A DNA stretch of 49,243 nt from Candidatus Kuenenia stuttgartensis (lineage in GTDB: Bacteria; Planctomycetota; Planctomycetia; Planctomycetales; Planctomycetaceae). Shown piece after piece: positions 1 to 8,345 of the stretch. Location of the stretch: NCBI GenBank assembly GCA_945861975.1, contig CAMAXD010000010.1, positions 1 to 49,243 of the forward strand, given 5' to 3'. The translations under genes were made by a program, and so were the position numbers. The notes below the pieces were generated by a model that saw only the letters and a list, made by a program, of their open reading frames with translations, made no database searches and had not been told where the DNA came from. Position 1 is the stretch's first letter. Every line of letters begins with the position of its first letter.

Positions 1-2299
1 TTTGGGCACTAGAGATCGCAATACCTTTCTTCGCACCGGCATCGACATCGCTTGCAGCAGCGGTCAGGGAGGCAACGGTCGTCCCATAGGCCAGACGATC
101 GTCCTCATTTTGCCGGGCCATCGGTGGCGGTTGGACGCCAGCAACCCACACCGGTGCATCATTTACGGGAGTCACTGTCAGAGAAGCGTTATGAACGCCC
201 GTGCTGAAGGCTGTCATGCCGCCGAGCTTGTTCGCGGTCGAGAGATCGACGTTGCCGGAAGCCGTTCCCTGTGTCTGGTCCCAGGCGAAATAGCCGAGCT
301 GTACCGTGCCGTTGAAATCCTGATTGGGGACAAATCGCACTCGACTCAGGTTGCCGTTAGCTGGCAGCAGCAGCGCGTTGTTGCGCCCCCGCGGAAATCC
401 GAGAGACGCGAACGTGGACCAATTAGCTCCGCCGTCGGTCGTAAACTGCCAGAAGCCCTTGTCGGTTGGGGCACTGGAGATCGCAATGCCCTTCTTCGCA
501 CCGGCACCGGCATCGACATCGCTGGCGGCAGCGGTGAGCGAGAGAACGGTCGTGCCATAGGCCAGACGATCGTCCTCATTTTGCCCGGCCATCGGCGGCG
601 GCTGAACGCCGGCAGTCCATTGTGGTGCATGGTTTACCGTGAAGTTGATAGAAGCCGTCGGCGACTCCTCTTCGGTGTCGATCATGGAACTCACAAGAAA
701 CGTGTACGTGCCAGCAGGCAAATCAGCAGTCAGTGGAAACGTCAATTCGGCCGTCGTAAGATCCTGGATCACGTTGTTGCTTGCGTCTTTGATCTGTACG
801 TGGAAGCTATCGGCGACCAGCGAATCCCATTTGAAAGTAGGACGATTGATATTGAAGGATTGATCGATTGTTAAGTCGGACGGCGTAGTGGGTAGAGTTA
901 ATTTGTCGAATAACAATTTCAAATTGGCCTGCTTTGTCGCAACAAGCGGGGTGAACCAAGCCGGCTGATTATTCGTAAACTCACTGGCGTACCAAGCCTC
1001 AACCGTGGTTGCAAAATCTTCGTGAGGGGAATTTGCCCCATAGTCTCTGGCAAAAAGTGTTTGCTTCGTATTGTTGCCCGGATTGAAGTACCAACCATCG
1101 AAAGGACTGGTGTCGCTCTTAACCCAACCTGGATTGACGGCAGTCCACTCAGCAAAAGAGATGGAACTTGTCGGGACTGCCTGTGTCCAGCCACTGATTG
1201 CCTGGAAGGCCGTGGCGAAAGGGTTTGTCGTCGGGCTGTCATAATTGTGCCCCAGCACTTCGTGCGCAACGGTAACCTTCGTTACCGGATCGCCTTTGTC
1301 GAAGGTTGCTTCGGTGTAAGTGGTCGTGTCTATCGTATTACTCCAAGCCACCGCACCTCCGACACCGCTCTTCGCTCCCAGTCGCCGGAAGTAAAGGTCT
1401 CCGCCTACCTTTGCTTCCTGATTGAGTCGCTCGTTCCCAGTCGTGTCGTGAAAGTCGTTAAAAATGACATCGAACAACTCAATTTCGGTGTCCTCCCAGG
1501 CCGTCGGAGGAAAGCCTCGTTCACTCACAATGGTGTCGACAAAATGGATCCTTGAATCGTGTCCGCGCTTATCCTTGACCTGATCCTTACCGGAGTTTGT
1601 GCCATCGTTGGCGACGTAGAAGCGGTCCTCGCCCGTGCCGCCGTAGAGTTCGTCGTTGTCCGTTGCGTCGCCGCCGTAGAGCACGTCGTCCCCACCCATG
1701 CCAAATAATTTGTCCTTGCCTGGCCCGCCGATGAGCTTGTCGTACTCCTGGCCGCCGTAAAACTCATCGTTACCACCGTGGCCATACGCTGTCAATTCGA
1801 GGGCACTACCAACTCCGTTGCCAGAGTTATTTCGGACAATGTCATTGCCCGGAGTACCCGTAACTTTGATGTTTGGGTTTGTACCCAAATCCACGCTGCC
1901 GTTGCCAAGGCCAAGGTTAAAATCATAGCCATAGTAGCGGTCGGCGATAAACCCCGACCCCAGGTCACCGCCCCAGGTGAGTTGCAGGTCTATGGGTGTG
2001 CCGTTATAGGCACCGGTTGGCGCGATGGTCGTATACGTAACGTCGTCAATAACTTCCTGTCCCAAGATCAAGGGAGTCAACAGCAGCCGTGTTTCCAGCG
2101 ATTCGCAGGCGGCGGCTCGCCGAAGTTGGGATCGCCTCTGATTTCCGACAGCAGTGGAAAAACCTCCGAAAATTGAGGCAAGGTTCGTCCTCGCCTGTGC
2201 TGCGTTCCTCCTCCCTTGGGAACGCCTTCCTTGTCGCATCGAATCCAGCATAATTGCCTTCAGAGTCAGACGAACACGACCAAGGAAATTGTTTAACAT
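1..2299 (-). CDS. Large extracellular protein, RTX repeats + protease-like + cadherin-like repeats (partial)
   Basis: The frame is open from an ATG at 2299 to the left edge, so about 766 residues are seen and the C-terminus is missing. The basic N-terminus ends in ESLETRLLLT (residues about 66-75), the planctomycete LEPR-XLL sorting motif with T for P. After a beta-rich stretch come RTX calcium-binding repeats (residues about 175-225; GGPGKDKLFGMGGDDVLYGG). A protease-like domain follows, with HEVLGH at residues 346-351 and PHEDFATTVEAWY near 427, then an Fn3-like segment and at least two cadherin-like repeats of about 155 residues (APxWxAGVQPPPMAxQNEDD). It is probably secreted or surface-bound and folds with calcium. 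Whether it is an active protease is doubtful because the zinc motif has one residue too many. The reading comes from manual translation of the minus strand; the order of domains is clear, the function is inferred. Confidence 0.85.
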   Translation of the reverse strand, partial: MLNNFLGRVRLTLKAIMLDSMRQGRRSQGRRNAAQARTNLASIFGGFSTAVGNQRRSQLRRAAACESLETRLLLTPLILGQEVIDDVTYTTIAPTGAYNGTPIDLQLTWGGDLGSGFIADRYYGYDFNLGLGNGSVDLGTNPNIKVTGTPGNDIVRNNSGNGVGSALELTAYGHGGNDEFYGGQEYDKLIGGPGKDKLFGMGGDDVLYGGDATDNDELYGGTGEDRFYVANDGTNSGKDQVKDKRGHDSRIHFVDTIVSERGFPPTAWEDTEIELFDVIFNDFHDTTGNERLNQEAKVGGDLYFRRLGAKSGVGGAVAWSNTIDTTTYTEATFDKGDPVTKVTVAHEVLGHNYDSPTTNPFATAFQAISGWTQAVPTSSISFAEWTAVNPGWVKSDTSPFDGWYFNPGNNTKQTLFARDYGANSPHEDFATTVEAWYASEFTNNQPAWFTPLVATKQANLKLLFDKLTLPTTPSDLTIDQSFNINRPTFKWDSLVADSFHVQIKDASNNVIQDLTTAELTFPLTADLPAGTYTFLVSSMIDTEEESPTASINFTVNHAPQWTAGVQPPPMAGQNEDDRLAYGTTVLSLTAAASDVDAGAGAKKGIAISSAPTDKGFWQFTTDGGANWSTFASLGFPRGRNNALLLPANGNLSRVRFVPNQDFNGTVQLGYFAWDQTQGTASGNVDLSTANKLGGMTAFSTGVHNASLTVTPVNDAPVWVAGVQPPPMARQNEDDRLAYGTTVASLTAAASDVDAGAKKGIAISSAQ
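2..640 (-). repeat. Tandem intragenic repeat encoding cadherin-like domains
   Basis: The stretch around 2-170 and the stretch around 466-640 are very similar DNA, offset by about 465-471 bases, with a 6-base in-frame insertion (ACCGGC) in the second. They encode consecutive copies of the same cadherin-like domain in the large secreted protein. Such high DNA identity between neighbouring domains points to recent duplication or ongoing gene conversion. More copies may lie beyond the left edge. Confidence 0.8.
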
Positions 2300-2560
2300 G
2301 AAAGTATCCAGCGGGTATGGGAATTGTGTTGTTGGCAATTGTTGTTGAGAAGATCGTGCTATGACTGAAATGTTCAACCGTCTCCCAGACCCGACAGGCA
2401 TCCAGAAGAATTCTGTAAGAATGTGGAAAATCGACTTTCAGCAAAGTGATCGGCGACCTGCTGGTCGCATAAAGCTTGGTGTGTTCCGGTGACGCTCGCC
2501 CTTTTTCTGCGGTGTTTTCTGCATTTCTGTGGGAGCCAATCCCGGCCTTGTCAGAGAGTC
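2300..2560. other. Intergenic region upstream of the large secreted protein
   Basis: No gene is supported here. Both flanking genes are on the minus strand, so this stretch should hold the promoter of the secreted protein, but no convincing -35/-10 pair stands out. Open frames that cross it read against or out of phase with the neighbouring genes. Confidence 0.5.
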
Positions 2561-3154
2561 CTAACCCAACGAGGGTGATGGGTTGAGCAGTTCCGGAGCC
2601 ACCGAGACATTGCACGCGATCCGTGGTCGCGTGCCACGATAGGGATGCACGTAGTGCTGCAACCATCCAGGAAAGATCACCAGCCGGCCCGACCTGGGCC
2701 GCACTGTGAATTGCGTCATGCTGAAATCATCTAACCCAGGAATGGGACGAATATACCGACGGGGGTCGAGCACGGCGAATAGGCCTGACTCGGGGTGGTT
2801 TTCCACATCGGCATCACCAGCATCGACATAATACGAAACGGACCAATGGGCAGTTCCGTGATCATGAACGATGGTGTAATCGCCATCCCGCATCACCATC
2901 GCCCAGGCTTGCGCCGAATATCGCAACGGCGGCGGAGCTGGCATTCGCATCGATGCTGCCAGATCGTGAATGGTTGCTGCCACCTGATCGATAATCATCT
3001 GCATGATCGCGCGATAGCAAGCCTCGCTGCGATGCCCCAGATCAGGGGCCGAATGCCAGCCTCCTCGATTACTCCGCCGAATTCCGGGGGATGCGTCCGA
3101 TTCCGCCAGCAGTCGCTGAGTGAGTTCATGATTGACCGCCTCCATCTGGGGCAT
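2561..3154 (-). CDS. Putative 2OG-Fe(II) oxygenase (TIGR02466-like)
   Basis: The protein resembles the PF13759/TIGR02466 family of small non-haem iron, 2-oxoglutarate oxygenases. VHDHGTAHWSVSYYVD carries the first metal ligands, and FPGWLQHYVHPYRG with PRIACNVSV carries the distal His and the Arg expected to bind 2-oxoglutarate. The substrate is unknown. The ATG at 3154 is the first start in frame, but the codons just before it read FFSTPLYVYD, which looks like the genuine N-terminus of the family, up to an in-frame TAA with no start codon. A GTG at 3200 would supply that N-terminus (VDRFSLFSTPLYVYD) if the T7 run at 3178-3184 were one base shorter. The gene may be frameshifted, or the assembly may have a homopolymer error. 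It follows the secreted-protein gene on the same strand but ends 261 bases before it. Confidence 0.75.
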   Translation of the reverse strand: MPQMEAVNHELTQRLLAESDASPGIRRSNRGGWHSAPDLGHRSEACYRAIMQMIIDQVAATIHDLAASMRMPAPPPLRYSAQAWAMVMRDGDYTIVHDHGTAHWSVSYYVDAGDADVENHPESGLFAVLDPRRYIRPIPGLDDFSMTQFTVRPRSGRLVIFPGWLQHYVHPYRGTRPRIACNVSVAPELLNPSPSLG

Positions 3155-3200
3155 GTCGTAAACGTAAAGCGGCGTTGAAAAAAAGTGAAAATCGGTCCAC

Positions 3201-3538
3201 TGGAGTTACTGTCGCAATATCAGGGTGAGTGAGGGTAGAAACAGGTGGCTTACTGTGACTCCCCAACAACAATCAACTGGACATGAAGGGATCGCCGCCA
3301 AAGACAGACGCTAACACATTGACAGTCAGGTAATTGAACGGATTGGGCCACGAATGGAAACAGACGTGCTCGAATAAAGTCCGTTCAATGAATTGGAATG
3401 CAGGGATATTCTTCCGTTTCCGAGTTTTCAGTATGGCTACTGGTTCCTGACCCCTTTTCTGAGCTTTTTTGGTTCCCTTAAGTCTGTTTTGAAATCAAGT
3501 TCTTGGTTTACGGGCGAGACATTAATAGACTCTATGGG
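3201..3538. other. Intergenic region between divergent oxygenase and sigma-factor genes
   Basis: This 338-base stretch separates a minus-strand and a plus-strand gene and should carry both promoters. Nothing distinctive is visible: no tRNA-like folds and no clear operator. The region before 3539 (GGCGAGACATTAATAGACTC) has only a weak ribosome binding site for the sigma factor. Confidence 0.5.
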
Positions 3539-4144
3539 ATGGCAAGTGAAGCAATTACGGGCTGGATTAACCAGCTTGCAGACAGGAATCAGCAAGCCGC
3601 CGAGCAATTGTGGCAGCACGTTGCCGTGCGATTGCAGGATTTCGCGGCACAGAAACTCGACGTGCAGACCCGTCGGCACTATGACGAACAAGATGCGGCA
3701 AACAGTGCGTTTCACAGTCTGTGTCACGGTCTGAGTGACGGTCGCATCGAAGCAAAAAATCGAGACGCTTTATGGGGCCTGCTGGCCGTCATCACGTCTC
3801 GAAAAATCTCCGCACAGCAGCGGCATATCAATCGTCAGAAACGCGGTAGCGGAGGGGTACGTGGTGAGTCTGGATTTGTTGACCTTGGTGCTGCCGGGAT
3901 CAACGCCGTTGTTGGCGACCAGTCGCCACCCGATGAACTGGCCGAAGTGTCCGAAAGTTGCGATCAACTGCTCGACGCGTTACCGGACGAAGCAATGAGG
4001 AAAATCGTGTTGCTCAAGTTTCAGAGAGCCACGAACGCCGAAATTGCCAGCGAACTGAAATGCACAGAACGTACCATCGAACGAAAGCTGGAGCGAATCC
4101 GCCGAATCTGGATTGAAGCGGGACTGCATGACGGGCAACAGTGA
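3539..4144 (+). CDS. ECF-type RNA polymerase sigma factor
   Basis: The protein (201 residues from MASEAITGW) matches the planctomycete ECF sigma family (PF07638-like). The N-terminal half holds the region-2 core (AAEQLWQHVAVRLQDFA, then DEQDAANSAFHSLCHGL), and the C-terminal half holds region 4 with a helix-turn-helix (NAEIASELKCTERTIERKLERIRRIW). It should direct polymerase to a dedicated promoter set. I preferred the ATG at 3539 because it begins the conserved core; an earlier in-frame ATG-less extension to 3503 adds residues of no clear family similarity. In this phylum such sigma factors commonly sit beside Ser/Thr kinases, and here a kinase gene follows 191 bases downstream on the same strand, suggesting that the kinase controls or is controlled by this factor. 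No anti-sigma gene is present. Confidence 0.88.
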   Translation: MASEAITGWINQLADRNQQAAEQLWQHVAVRLQDFAAQKLDVQTRRHYDEQDAANSAFHSLCHGLSDGRIEAKNRDALWGLLAVITSRKISAQQRHINRQKRGSGGVRGESGFVDLGAAGINAVVGDQSPPDELAEVSESCDQLLDALPDEAMRKIVLLKFQRATNAEIASELKCTERTIERKLERIRRIWIEAGLHDGQQ

Positions 4145-4151
4145 TGAGGGT

Positions 4152-4334
4152 GGGCAAAAACATGGATGGGCAAAAAGATTTGAGACAGACGATTTCGAAG
4201 AACAACCCGGCTGCTGAAGACCGATCTTTCTGCCCGGGATTGTTTTTGCCCTGTTCCGCTGTCGGTGTTTTCCGTTGTTTGACCATCTGAGGATTGTGAC
4301 AACTCCATTTTTCTGTCCATGCATCTTTTTGCCC
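4152..4334 (+). promoter_or_regulatory. Interleaved inverted repeats in the kinase leader
   Basis: Two left arms, GGGCAAAAACA (4152-4162) and GGGCAAAAAGAT (4168-4179), are matched by two right arms, TGTTTTTGCCC (4241-4251) and ATCTTTTTGCCC (4323-4334). All share the core GGGCAAAAA/TTTTTGCCC, so either left arm could pair with either right arm. The last right arm ends one base before the kinase ATG at 4336, so pairing there would bury the ribosome binding region. This could be an RNA switch or a DNA-binding site array; the pairing is seen, the role is inferred. Confidence 0.55.
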
Positions 4335-4335
4335 T

Positions 4336-7300
4336 ATGCACGACCCCTCAATCAGAAATCCGGCCTACCGGGCACTGACGGATCAGCAACTCTCTGAAAT
4401 CGACGCGCTTTGTGACCGTTTCGATCAGCAGTTAGTGAAAGGTGACGCTCCGCGCATTGAGACGTTTCTGGCAGAGACACCGGAAACCGTTCGGGAGGGA
4501 CTGCTGGCAGAGCTGCTGGCCATGGAAGTTGAACATCGCACGAAAACGGGAGATGAACCTCAGCAGGGCGAGTACGTCCAGCGATTCCCGGAACAGAAGG
4601 GCGTCATCGCAGGGGTATTCGCTCGCGATGCCACGACGCACTACCCCGGCAACGGTACGATTTCGCTACCGGTCAACGTTCCACCCGTCCTGGCTAACTT
4701 TCGTCTGATCAAAGAACTGGGCCGCGGCGGAATGGGGGTTGTCTGGCTGGCCGAACAGGACCAGCCGGTCAAACGTCGAGTTGCCCTCAAGCTCATCAAG
4801 TCGGAGCTGAACTCGAAGGATGTGCTCGCCCGCTTCGACGCTGAGAAACAAGCCCTGGCGATGATGGACCACCCCAACATCGCGCGGGTACTTGATGCCG
4901 GTACGACTGATGACGGTCGTCCGTACTTCGTGATGGAACTGGTCGATGGGATTCCCATCACTGCGTATTGCGACGACAATAAACTGAGTGTGGACGAACG
5001 ACTGAAGCTGTTTGTCTCGGTTTGCAAAGCCATTCAGCACGCTCATCAGAAAGGAATCATTCATCGCGATTTGAAACCGTCAAACGTTCTCGTCACGGTT
5101 ATTGATGGCAATGCCATTCCCAAGGTCATCGACTTTGGTCTGGCAAAAGCCGTCGAACAGAACATGATTCTGACCGACATGACAATGCAGACGGAGTTCG
5201 GCAAGGTCGTAGGGACGGTTCAGTACATGTCGCCTGAGCAGGCCGAGCTGAAAGGGCCGGATGCTGAGGAAATAGACACTCGGACGGATGTCTATTCGCT
5301 GGGGGTGATGCTTTATGAGCTGCTGACGGGCTCGACTCCTGTTGATAAAGAAACCCTTGGGAAGATCGCCTTCCTGAAGGTTCTCCAGATCATCCGGGAG
5401 GAAGACCCGCCTCGCCCCAGTAACCGCTTGAGTTCGTCAACCAACGAGGTGAATTCGGCAGTTAGCGACCTGCGAAGGCTGCATCCCGCCAGGTTGCAGC
5501 AACTTCTACGAGGGGAACTTGACTGGGTCGTGATGAAGGCTCTGGAGAAAGATCGCGCTCGCAGGTACCAAACGGCACACGATCTGGCGCAGGATCTGTC
5601 CAACTACCTCAGGGGCGAAGCCGTTACCGCACGGCCACCATCGACATGGTATCAGCTTCAGAAATTTGCGAATCGAAACCGCGGTCTTGTTGCCGCCCTG
5701 ATTGCGATTAGTGTCACGCTGCTTATTGGGATCGCCGGAACGACTTACGGGCTGTTTCAAGCGAACAAGAAAACCCAACTCTCGGAACGCAAGTCGCGAG
5801 AAGCGTTGGAAGCACGTGCCAACGCCGTCGAGGCGGAAGAAAGAGCGACTGTAGACTCGCAACGTGCACGTGATGCAGAAGCGGCAGCAAAGTTTCAGCT
5901 TGCGGTCGCCAGATACGATGCTAATCGAGCGGTGGACGCTCGAACGTTGCTGCATCAGATCCCACAGGAATACCGTGATAACTTCGAGTGGCACTATTGC
6001 AATCGGCGTTTCCAGGGGAGCAACATCACGTGTTATGGGCACACGAGCGAAGTGTACGAAGTCGCTTTTACTCCTGACGGAAAACGAGTGGTTTCGGCAG
6101 GAAAAAGTGGGACGATCCGATTATGGGATGCAACGACCGGAGAGCAACTCGGCACACTTGAGGGACATGAGGGCCAACTGTGGGGTCTGGCAGTCAGCCC
6201 GAATGGTAATCTGATTGCGGCAGCGGGTTTTGACAAGACAGTGAGACTGTGGGATGCGGAATCGAGCAAAATCATCCGCACCATGACCGGTCATGCCGGA
6301 CCCATCAGAGGTCTCGCATACAGTCCGGGGGGAGATCGGATCGCGTCGGCATCGGATGACAAAACCGTAAAGGTGTGGGACATCAGGACGGGCGAGGAAG
6401 TCATCACGATGACCGGTAACACGGAGTCCGTGTCGGGTGTCGCCTTCAGTCCTGACGGCAAGCAACTTGCTTCGACAAGCAGTGGTGAAAAAACGGTGCG
6501 AATCTGGGACTCACGAACCGGGGAGCAAATCAAGGTTGACCACCATTCCCGTCCGGAAGTACGACGCCTGGTTTTCAGTCCCGATGGCACTCGGTTGGCG
6601 GCCATCACGTATGGCAGTTACCTTATGTGGGATACGCAGACTTGGGAACTTATCGCCGAAGTGCGAGCGCACAATCGAATCGTTCGTTGCGTCGCCTTCA
6701 GTCCAGACGGAACTCAGTTCGCGACCGCAGGTGATTCTACGGAAATCAAGCTGTGGGACACTCGAACGGGCAACTTGATCAATACGCTCAATGGACACGC
6801 CAAAACGGTATGGGGTGTCGCCTTTAGTCCCGACGGGGCGCGACTCGTCTCCGCCAGCGAGGACAGAACCGTCAGGATCTGGAATACGCACGGCGATAAC
6901 GATCTCACACTGAGTGGGCACGCGGAACATGTTCATTGCGTCGCCTTTAGTTCGGATGGCAGGCAACTCGCATCGGGATCAGAATCGGTCATCCTCAGGA
7001 ACGCGCAGACGGGCGATGCGAAGTTCAGGCTGAATGGGCATACGGCTTCAGTTGGGGGATTATCCTTTAGCCCAAACGGGACGCGGCTTGCTTCGGCAGC
7101 GGATGACAACACGGTTCGCCTGTGGAACACCGAAACAGGTGAGGAAGTTGCCGTCTTGAAAGGGCATACCCATTCGGTTACCGGAGTCGCGTACAGTCCG
7201 GACGGTAACAGACTCGTGTCGTCAAGTCGGGACGGAACGGTCAAACTCTGGGACGCGAAAGCACATCAGGAAACAGCTACGCTCAATGGCCAGCCTGGTG

Positions 7301-8298
7301 TGGTTTACTGTGCCGTATTCAGCCCCGATGGATCGTGTCTCGCATCCGCGAGCAGTGACAACACTGTTAGGCTGTGGGACATAGAGACTGGCAGTGAAAT
7401 CAGAACGTTTACCGGGCACACCGGGCTCGTGAGGACGGTGGCGTTTGACCAAGCGGGTAAGCGACTTGTGTCAGGCGGCTATGACGCGAAGATCCGGGTA
7501 TGGGATGTTGCTTCAGGCAAGCAAATTGCGACAGCTCATGCCACCGGCGGCGGTGCAGTATTTGGGGTCACCTTCAGTCCTGATGGCAAGCGGTTCGCAG
7601 CGGGTGGAACAAATGAGTCCGTTCAACTCTTCGCAACTTTGAGCGGTCAGGAGATCATGGCCCTTTCCCCAGGCAAATCCAGTGTTGAATCCGTCGCCTT
7701 CAGCCCTGATGGCTCACGACTGGCCGCCGCCGTCGCCGGAAATGGTACCATTCGAATCTGGGACGCACCACAAAAGCACGAAACCACGATCCTCAGCGAA
7801 CATTCCGATACGGTGTCAAGCGTGTCCTTCAGCCTTGATGGTTCACGAATCTACTCGGAGTCCGAACATGAAAAACTGGTCTGGAATGTCGCGACGCGCG
7901 AGACGCTTCCAGATGCAATGTGGGAGCCGCCGGAAGTGATCACCCACATTTGTCCCGACGGTCGATTGTTTGTGACGACCGAATCAAAAAACGTCGTGTT
8001 GGTCGATCTGGAATACAAGAATACCCCCGACGAAAGAGCAAGGCGAAAAACTAAAGCGAGCTTCGATTCTTTTTGGCATTTGGAGCAAGCGACAGACGCC
8101 ACCACAGCAAAGAAATGGTACGCCGCAGTTTTCCACTATGCTTTGCTGATGCAGCACGATCCTGATCAGGCGTCGTTTTACGACGGCTTGCAATCGTCTT
8201 TTGAAAAACTGAAATCGCAATTTGAACAGGAGGAACGCGACCTCGAGCCACACCTCGCGACGGTGGTCCAGGAAGCTCTTAAGCTGCCACCCCCGTAA
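4336..8298 (+). CDS. Membrane Ser/Thr protein kinase with C-terminal WD40 repeats
   Basis: The protein has 1320 residues. Residues 1-120 form a planctomycete-type leader region, followed by a Hanks-type kinase domain (about 122-430): P-loop GRGGMG (129-134), VALK lysine 152, catalytic HRDLKPSN with Asp245, DFG at 266-268 and an APE-like YMSPEQ. All catalytic residues are present, so it should be active. One membrane helix lies at about 450-474 (LVAALIAISVTLLIGIAG), then a short Ala/Glu-rich coiled coil, then about 15 WD40 repeats (from about 565 to 1195), enough for two seven-bladed propellers. Repeats 5, 8 and 15 lack parts of the GH...WD signature. The kinase domain is predicted cytoplasmic, with the propellers on the other side of the membrane as a sensor or scaffold. 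It forms a likely signalling unit with the sigma factor upstream. Its start lies directly behind a set of inverted repeats. Confidence 0.93.
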   Translation: MHDPSIRNPAYRALTDQQLSEIDALCDRFDQQLVKGDAPRIETFLAETPETVREGLLAELLAMEVEHRTKTGDEPQQGEYVQRFPEQKGVIAGVFARDATTHYPGNGTISLPVNVPPVLANFRLIKELGRGGMGVVWLAEQDQPVKRRVALKLIKSELNSKDVLARFDAEKQALAMMDHPNIARVLDAGTTDDGRPYFVMELVDGIPITAYCDDNKLSVDERLKLFVSVCKAIQHAHQKGIIHRDLKPSNVLVTVIDGNAIPKVIDFGLAKAVEQNMILTDMTMQTEFGKVVGTVQYMSPEQAELKGPDAEEIDTRTDVYSLGVMLYELLTGSTPVDKETLGKIAFLKVLQIIREEDPPRPSNRLSSSTNEVNSAVSDLRRLHPARLQQLLRGELDWVVMKALEKDRARRYQTAHDLAQDLSNYLRGEAVTARPPSTWYQLQKFANRNRGLVAALIAISVTLLIGIAGTTYGLFQANKKTQLSERKSREALEARANAVEAEERATVDSQRARDAEAAAKFQLAVARYDANRAVDARTLLHQIPQEYRDNFEWHYCNRRFQGSNITCYGHTSEVYEVAFTPDGKRVVSAGKSGTIRLWDATTGEQLGTLEGHEGQLWGLAVSPNGNLIAAAGFDKTVRLWDAESSKIIRTMTGHAGPIRGLAYSPGGDRIASASDDKTVKVWDIRTGEEVITMTGNTESVSGVAFSPDGKQLASTSSGEKTVRIWDSRTGEQIKVDHHSRPEVRRLVFSPDGTRLAAITYGSYLMWDTQTWELIAEVRAHNRIVRCVAFSPDGTQFATAGDSTEIKLWDTRTGNLINTLNGHAKTVWGVAFSPDGARLVSASEDRTVRIWNTHGDNDLTLSGHAEHVHCVAFSSDGRQLASGSESVILRNAQTGDAKFRLNGHTASVGGLSFSPNGTRLASAADDNTVRLWNTETGEEVAVLKGHTHSVTGVAYSPDGNRLVSSSRDGTVKLWDAKAHQETATLNGQPGVVYCAVFSPDGSCLASASSDNTVRLWDIETGSEIRTFTGHTGLVRTVAFDQAGKRLVSGGYDAKIRVWDVASGKQIATAHATGGGAVFGVTFSPDGKRFAAGGTNESVQLFATLSGQEIMALSPGKSSVESVAFSPDGSRLAAAVAGNGTIRIWDAPQKHETTILSEHSDTVSSVSFSLDGSRIYSESEHEKLVWNVATRETLPDAMWEPPEVITHICPDGRLFVTTESKNVVLVDLEYKNTPDERARRKTKASFDSFWHLEQATDATTAKKWYAAVFHYALLMQHDPDQASFYDGLQSSFEKLKSQFEQEERDLEPHLATVVQEALKLPPP

Positions 8299-8345
8299 AT
8301 GAATTTGTCCGTGTCGCGAATCCAGCGGCATACGGCGTCAAGAAG

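Noticed and set aside
2-874. Long open frame on the plus strand at the left edge
   Set aside because: It is the complement of the minus-strand secreted protein, whose translation shows clear RTX and cadherin-like motifs.
2046-2666. 206-codon minus-strand frame
   Set aside because: It overlaps the N-terminus of the secreted protein and the end of the oxygenase in another phase, and shows no domain.
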